NCBI GenBank assembly: GCA_018222585.1
Contig: JAAFAB010000005.1
Location: forward strand, 124,001 to 188,000
Source of the DNA: Paracoccaceae bacterium
GTDB taxonomy: Bacteria; Pseudomonadota; Alphaproteobacteria; Rhodobacterales; Rhodobacteraceae
Direction: 5' to 3'
Length of the DNA: 64,000 nt
Shown here: piece after piece, positions 61,097-64,000 of the stretch
Position numbering within the stretch: position 1 is the first letter of the stretch
Layout of the letters: every line of letters starts with the position of its first letter
The notes under the pieces: model-generated
Told to the model about the DNA's origin: nothing
Seen by the model: the letters and a program-made list of their open reading frames with translations, nothing else
The model's database searches: none
Translations under genes and position numbers: made by a program

Positions 61097-63408
61097 CGGC
61101 GCACCGTCTCGGTCAGCTCGGCCAGCGAGAAGGGCTTGGGCAGGAAGATCGAGTTCGGGACGCGGGTGGCGAATTCGGCGAAACTGTCCTCGGCGTAGCC
61201 CGAGACGAAGACGACGCGGGTGTCGGGATGGCTTTTCAGCGCCTCGCGTACCCAGGTCGGGCCGTCCATGCCCGGCATGATCACGTCGGTGACGAAGACG
61301 TCGATCTTCTGGTCGCTGCTTTCCAGCGTCTCCAGGGCCTCCTCGGCGTTCTCGGCCTCGAGCACCGTGTAGCCGCGCAACCGCAGCGCGCGGCTGGCGA
61401 AGGCGCGCACCGGCGCCTCGTCCTCGACCAGCAGCACCACGCCGTCCCCGCGCGGCGCCGCCTCTTCCGCCGGCGGGGGTGGCAACACCTCGACCTCGGG
61501 CTCGACGCTGTCACGGGCCGGAAAGAGCAGCGTGAAGGAGGTCCCCTCGGCGGGCGTGCTGTCGACGAAGATGAAACCGCCGGACTGCTTGATGATGCCG
61601 TAGGCGGTCGACAGGCCCAGGCCCGTGCCCTCGCCGACGCGCTTGGTGGTGAAGAAGGGTTCGAAGACCTTGGGCAGCTTGTCGGGCGGGATGCCGCAGC
61701 CGGTGTCGTCGACCCGGACCGAGACATATTCGCCCGGCGCCACCACGGCGCGGTCACGGTGCATCTCCTCTTCCAGTTGCAGCACCTCGGTGGTGATGCG
61801 GATCTCTCCGCCTTCGGGCATGGCGTCGCGGGCATTGACCACCAGGTTCATCAGCACCTGTTCCAGTTGCCGCTTGTCGGCGCGGATCTGCGGCAGCACC
61901 GGATCGTGGGACAGCGAGAGCGTGACCTTCTCGCCCACCAGGCGGTTCAGCAGGTGGGTCAGGTCGGACAGGGTGTTGCGCAGGTCCAGCGGCTCGGGGC
62001 GCAGGGTCTGCTTGCGCGAGAAGGCCAGCAGCTGCCCGACCAGCGCCGCCGCACGGTTGGCGTTCTGGTTGATCTGGATGAGATCGCCGAAATCCGGGTC
62101 GCCCTGGTCATGGCGCAGCAGAAGCAGGTCGCAATGGCCGGTGATCGCGGTCAGCAGGTTGTTGAAATCATGCGCCACCCCGCCCGCCAGCTGGCCGATG
62201 GCCTGCATCTTCTGGCTCTGAACGAACTGCGCTTCCAGCGTCTTCAGTTCGGTCGCATCCGAGAGCACCGCGATCAGCGCGACCCGCCCGTCGAAGGGCA
62301 TCGCCTTGACCGCGACCTGCACGAAGACCTCGATCTCGGACCGCGACAGCCGCAGGAATTCCGACCGCGGTTTCGAGGGGCTCTCCACCGGCTGCGAGGC
62401 CGCCTCGGAGAGCCATTCGCGGACCGACCGGCCCAGCCCCTCCATCAGGTCGCCCAGCTCCGCCTCGGGGCGGGGCGAGATCGACAGCAGGTGACAGGCG
62501 GCTGCATTGGCCAGCTCGATCTTGCCGCTGACCGACAGCCGCAGGATCGGCACCGGCAGCGCATCGACCATGGACCAGATCGTGCCCGCCTCTTCCTCGG
62601 CGGTGCGATCCACCGGGGCATCCAGGGGCAGCAGCAGGATTTCCCGTCGGCCATGGGCGCGGGACACCTCGGTCATCCGGCGCTCTTCGGTGTGATCGCC
62701 GGCGCGGATCAGCACCCGCCCCTCGGCCCCGCTCGGCCCCTCGACCACCAGGTCCTCCAGCCGCCGGGGCCGTCCCCGGGCCAGCGTCCGCGCCGCCGTG
62801 TTCATGTAGAGGATCGCATTGCCCCGCCCCAGGGTGAGGACCGGCAACTGCCCGCCCTGCTCCTCGGCCCGGGCTGCGCCGAGGTCCTCGACCCGCCAAA
62901 GGACCTGCCCTGCGTCGAGCCCCTGGGCGCTGAGCCGCAGGGGGCCTGTCGGCGTCACCAGGTCCTCGCTGGCGGCGCCCTTGCGATGCAGTGCCGTCCT
63001 CAGACGTCGCACCACCGCATCGGCCGCGTTGAGACGCCGGGCCAGGGCCGCCTCGATGGTGCGTGTCTGTCCCTCTGCGAGAGAACTTCGCGCGACCCGA
63101 TTGGCAAACAGCAACTCCCCGTCCGCGCCCGAGATCAGGGTGGCCGCCGGATCCCCTTCAAGCAGGGTCTGCAGGTCGGGGGTTTCGGCGATCTCTGCCT
63201 GCGTGGGCCGGCCGAGGTGGCTGACCAGCAGCACCAGCCCCGCCAGGCACAGCCCGCCCACCAGAAGCGCCAGGGAGAGCAGAGGATCGGGCAGCAGGGC
63301 CGCCGAGGCGACGAAAAGGAAGGCCAGCGCCAGCAGCGCCTGCCCGCGCGCGGAGATCCCGCGCCGCGCCAGGTCCAATTGCCCCTGCTCCGTCCCCGCC
63401 TGAGACAA
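61084..63408 (-). CDS. cckA: Hybrid histidine kinase CckA
   Basis: Membrane kinase at the head of the CckA-ChpT-CtrA relay. The 774-residue protein has two N-terminal membrane helices (about 22-40 and 44-62), PAS-like sensor domains (about 75-180, 190-265 and 275-390), the dimerisation/phosphoacceptor helix with His413 (GGVAHDFNNLLTAI), the ATPase domain (NLVVNARDAM, DTGCGIP, GTGLGLST) and a C-terminal receiver with Asp708 (FVTDVIMPGMDG). SQKMQAIGQLAGGVAHDFNN is diagnostic of CckA. The start is TTG at 63408, decided by a perfect AGGAGG five bases upstream. Confidence 0.96.
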   Translation of the reverse strand: MSQAGTEQGQLDLARRGISARGQALLALAFLFVASAALLPDPLLSLALLVGGLCLAGLVLLVSHLGRPTQAEIAETPDLQTLLEGDPAATLISGADGELLFANRVARSSLAEGQTRTIEAALARRLNAADAVVRRLRTALHRKGAASEDLVTPTGPLRLSAQGLDAGQVLWRVEDLGAARAEEQGGQLPVLTLGRGNAILYMNTAARTLARGRPRRLEDLVVEGPSGAEGRVLIRAGDHTEERRMTEVSRAHGRREILLLPLDAPVDRTAEEEAGTIWSMVDALPVPILRLSVSGKIELANAAACHLLSISPRPEAELGDLMEGLGRSVREWLSEAASQPVESPSKPRSEFLRLSRSEIEVFVQVAVKAMPFDGRVALIAVLSDATELKTLEAQFVQSQKMQAIGQLAGGVAHDFNNLLTAITGHCDLLLLRHDQGDPDFGDLIQINQNANRAAALVGQLLAFSRKQTLRPEPLDLRNTLSDLTHLLNRLVGEKVTLSLSHDPVLPQIRADKRQLEQVLMNLVVNARDAMPEGGEIRITTEVLQLEEEMHRDRAVVAPGEYVSVRVDDTGCGIPPDKLPKVFEPFFTTKRVGEGTGLGLSTAYGIIKQSGGFIFVDSTPAEGTSFTLLFPARDSVEPEVEVLPPPPAEEAAPRGDGVVLLVEDEAPVRAFASRALRLRGYTVLEAENAEEALETLESSDQKIDVFVTDVIMPGMDGPTWVREALKSHPDTRVVFVSGYAEDSFAEFATRVPNSIFLPKPFSLAELTETVRRQMV

Positions 63409-63460
63409 GCGTTCCTCCTGCCATCTCCACCCGTGTCGCGATACCGTGGTCCACGAACGC

Positions 63461-63475
63461 TTAAGCGAAGGTTAA
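63461..63475. promoter_or_regulatory. CtrA binding site upstream of cckA
   Basis: TTAA-GCGAAGG-TTAA followed by C, a perfect match to the CtrA consensus TTAA-N7-TTAAC, 53 bases before the cckA start. It predicts feedback of CtrA on its own kinase. Confidence 0.75.
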
Positions 63476-63522
63476 CAGGCGCCCATTGTCAGGCCCATTC
63501 GACCAAAGGTTGCAAGAAGAGG

Positions 63523-64000
63523 TCAGGCCCGCACCAGCTGCGACAGGAAGAACCCGTCTCCGCCGTCCAGCGGGGTCAGCGCCAGGCTCTGCTCCTGGCG
63601 CCAGCCGGGGGTGCGATCGAGGAAGGCGGCGATCTGGGCCGCGTTCTCGGCCTCGAGCAGCGAACAGGTGGCATAGGCCAGCCGCCCGCCCGGCGCGACC
63701 AGGGGCGCGGTCAGATCGAGGATCCCGGCCTGGATCGCGACCAGCTCGGCCAGACGGGCGGCATCCAGCCGCCACTTGCCCTCGGGCGCACGGCGCCAGG
63801 CGCCGCTGCCGGAACAGGGCACGTCACAGAAGACAAGGTCATAGGGCCCCTGCCCGGCCACCCGGTCGGTGTCCAGCAGGGATACACGCACCCCGGCGCG
63901 CCGCGCCCGCGCCGGAAGGTCCTTCATCCGGTGCGGCGCGGCGTCATGGGCGAAGAGGCGCAACTGCGCCCGGGCGCCGAGCGCCAGCGACTTGCCACCG
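63523..64000 (-). CDS. RsmB/NOP-family rRNA methyltransferase, 5' part outside window
   Basis: C-terminal part of a 16S rRNA (cytosine-C5) methyltransferase of the RsmB/NOP type; the frame is open to the window edge and begins with the SAM-motif sequence GGKSLAL. The two family cysteines are visible in DVPCSGSG (product-release cysteine) and YATCSLLEAEN (catalytic cysteine), and the end reads DGFFLSQLVRA. About 159 codons are inside the window, so the N-terminal NusB-like domain, if present, lies beyond 64000. Confidence 0.9.
   Translation of the reverse strand, partial: GGKSLALGARAQLRLFAHDAAPHRMKDLPARARRAGVRVSLLDTDRVAGQGPYDLVFCDVPCSGSGAWRRAPEGKWRLDAARLAELVAIQAGILDLTAPLVAPGGRLAYATCSLLEAENAAQIAAFLDRTPGWRQEQSLALTPLDGGDGFFLSQLVRA

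Overview
The window is chromosomal DNA of high G+C content from an alphaproteobacterium, most likely order Rhodobacterales (Rhodobacteraceae). The grounds are a CckA/CtrA/SciP set, the gene order pyrH-frr-uppS-cdsA-dxr-rseP-bamA-skp-fabZ-lpxA-lpxI-lpxB, alaS-recA-cckA neighbourhood, LexA sites of the alphaproteobacterial GTTC-N7-GTTC type, and several small membrane proteins of a kind I associate with this family. Species cannot be fixed from the sequence. Almost everything is ordinary core genome. I see no rRNA, tRNA, insertion sequence, phage block, plasmid function or CRISPR array.

Layout. 1-10219 (mostly + strand): a DMT permease cut by the left edge, a FadL-type porin, an unassigned P-loop ATPase beside MetA, two tandem paralogous membrane-anchored alpha/beta hydrolases, a PPK2-TetR pair and a membrane chemoreceptor. 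10220-19000: a repeat-rich spacer, rplM-rpsI on the minus strand with a clear sigma70-type promoter, a hotdog thioesterase and an enoyl-CoA hydratase divergent from it, trmFO, a methyltransferase overlapping gluQRS, hisI, a NifU-like protein and a soluble chemoreceptor. 18700-24870 (minus strand): an unlisted 40-residue membrane peptide with a LexA box, ligA-recG, ctrA and sciP. 25011-39857: mnmA, the long envelope-biogenesis run (lpxB back to pyrH, all minus strand), then miaA. 39870-47249: an AraC-type regulator followed by a complete peptide-type ABC importer (Tat-exported binding protein, two permeases, one fused double ATPase). 47344-58450: mixed housekeeping (acidic secreted protein, lytic transglycosylase, ssb, aldo/keto reductase, acyltransferase-like protein, typA, P5CR-family protein, a probably acquired GFA protein, DUF1330 protein, alaS). 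58451-64000: a DM9-repeat secreted protein, recA with a LexA box, a small sulfotransferase, cckA with a full CtrA box, and the 3' part of an RsmB-type methyltransferase.

How it fits together. Two regulatory circuits can be read directly. The CckA-CtrA circuit has its kinase, response regulator and inhibitor (SciP) here, with a perfect TTAA-N7-TTAA site before cckA and a one-mismatch site before ctrA. The SOS circuit is seen at recA and, unexpectedly, at the 40-residue membrane peptide. The most interesting candidate for something undescribed is that peptide, which would be an SOS-induced inner-membrane effector comparable in concept to SidA or TisB.
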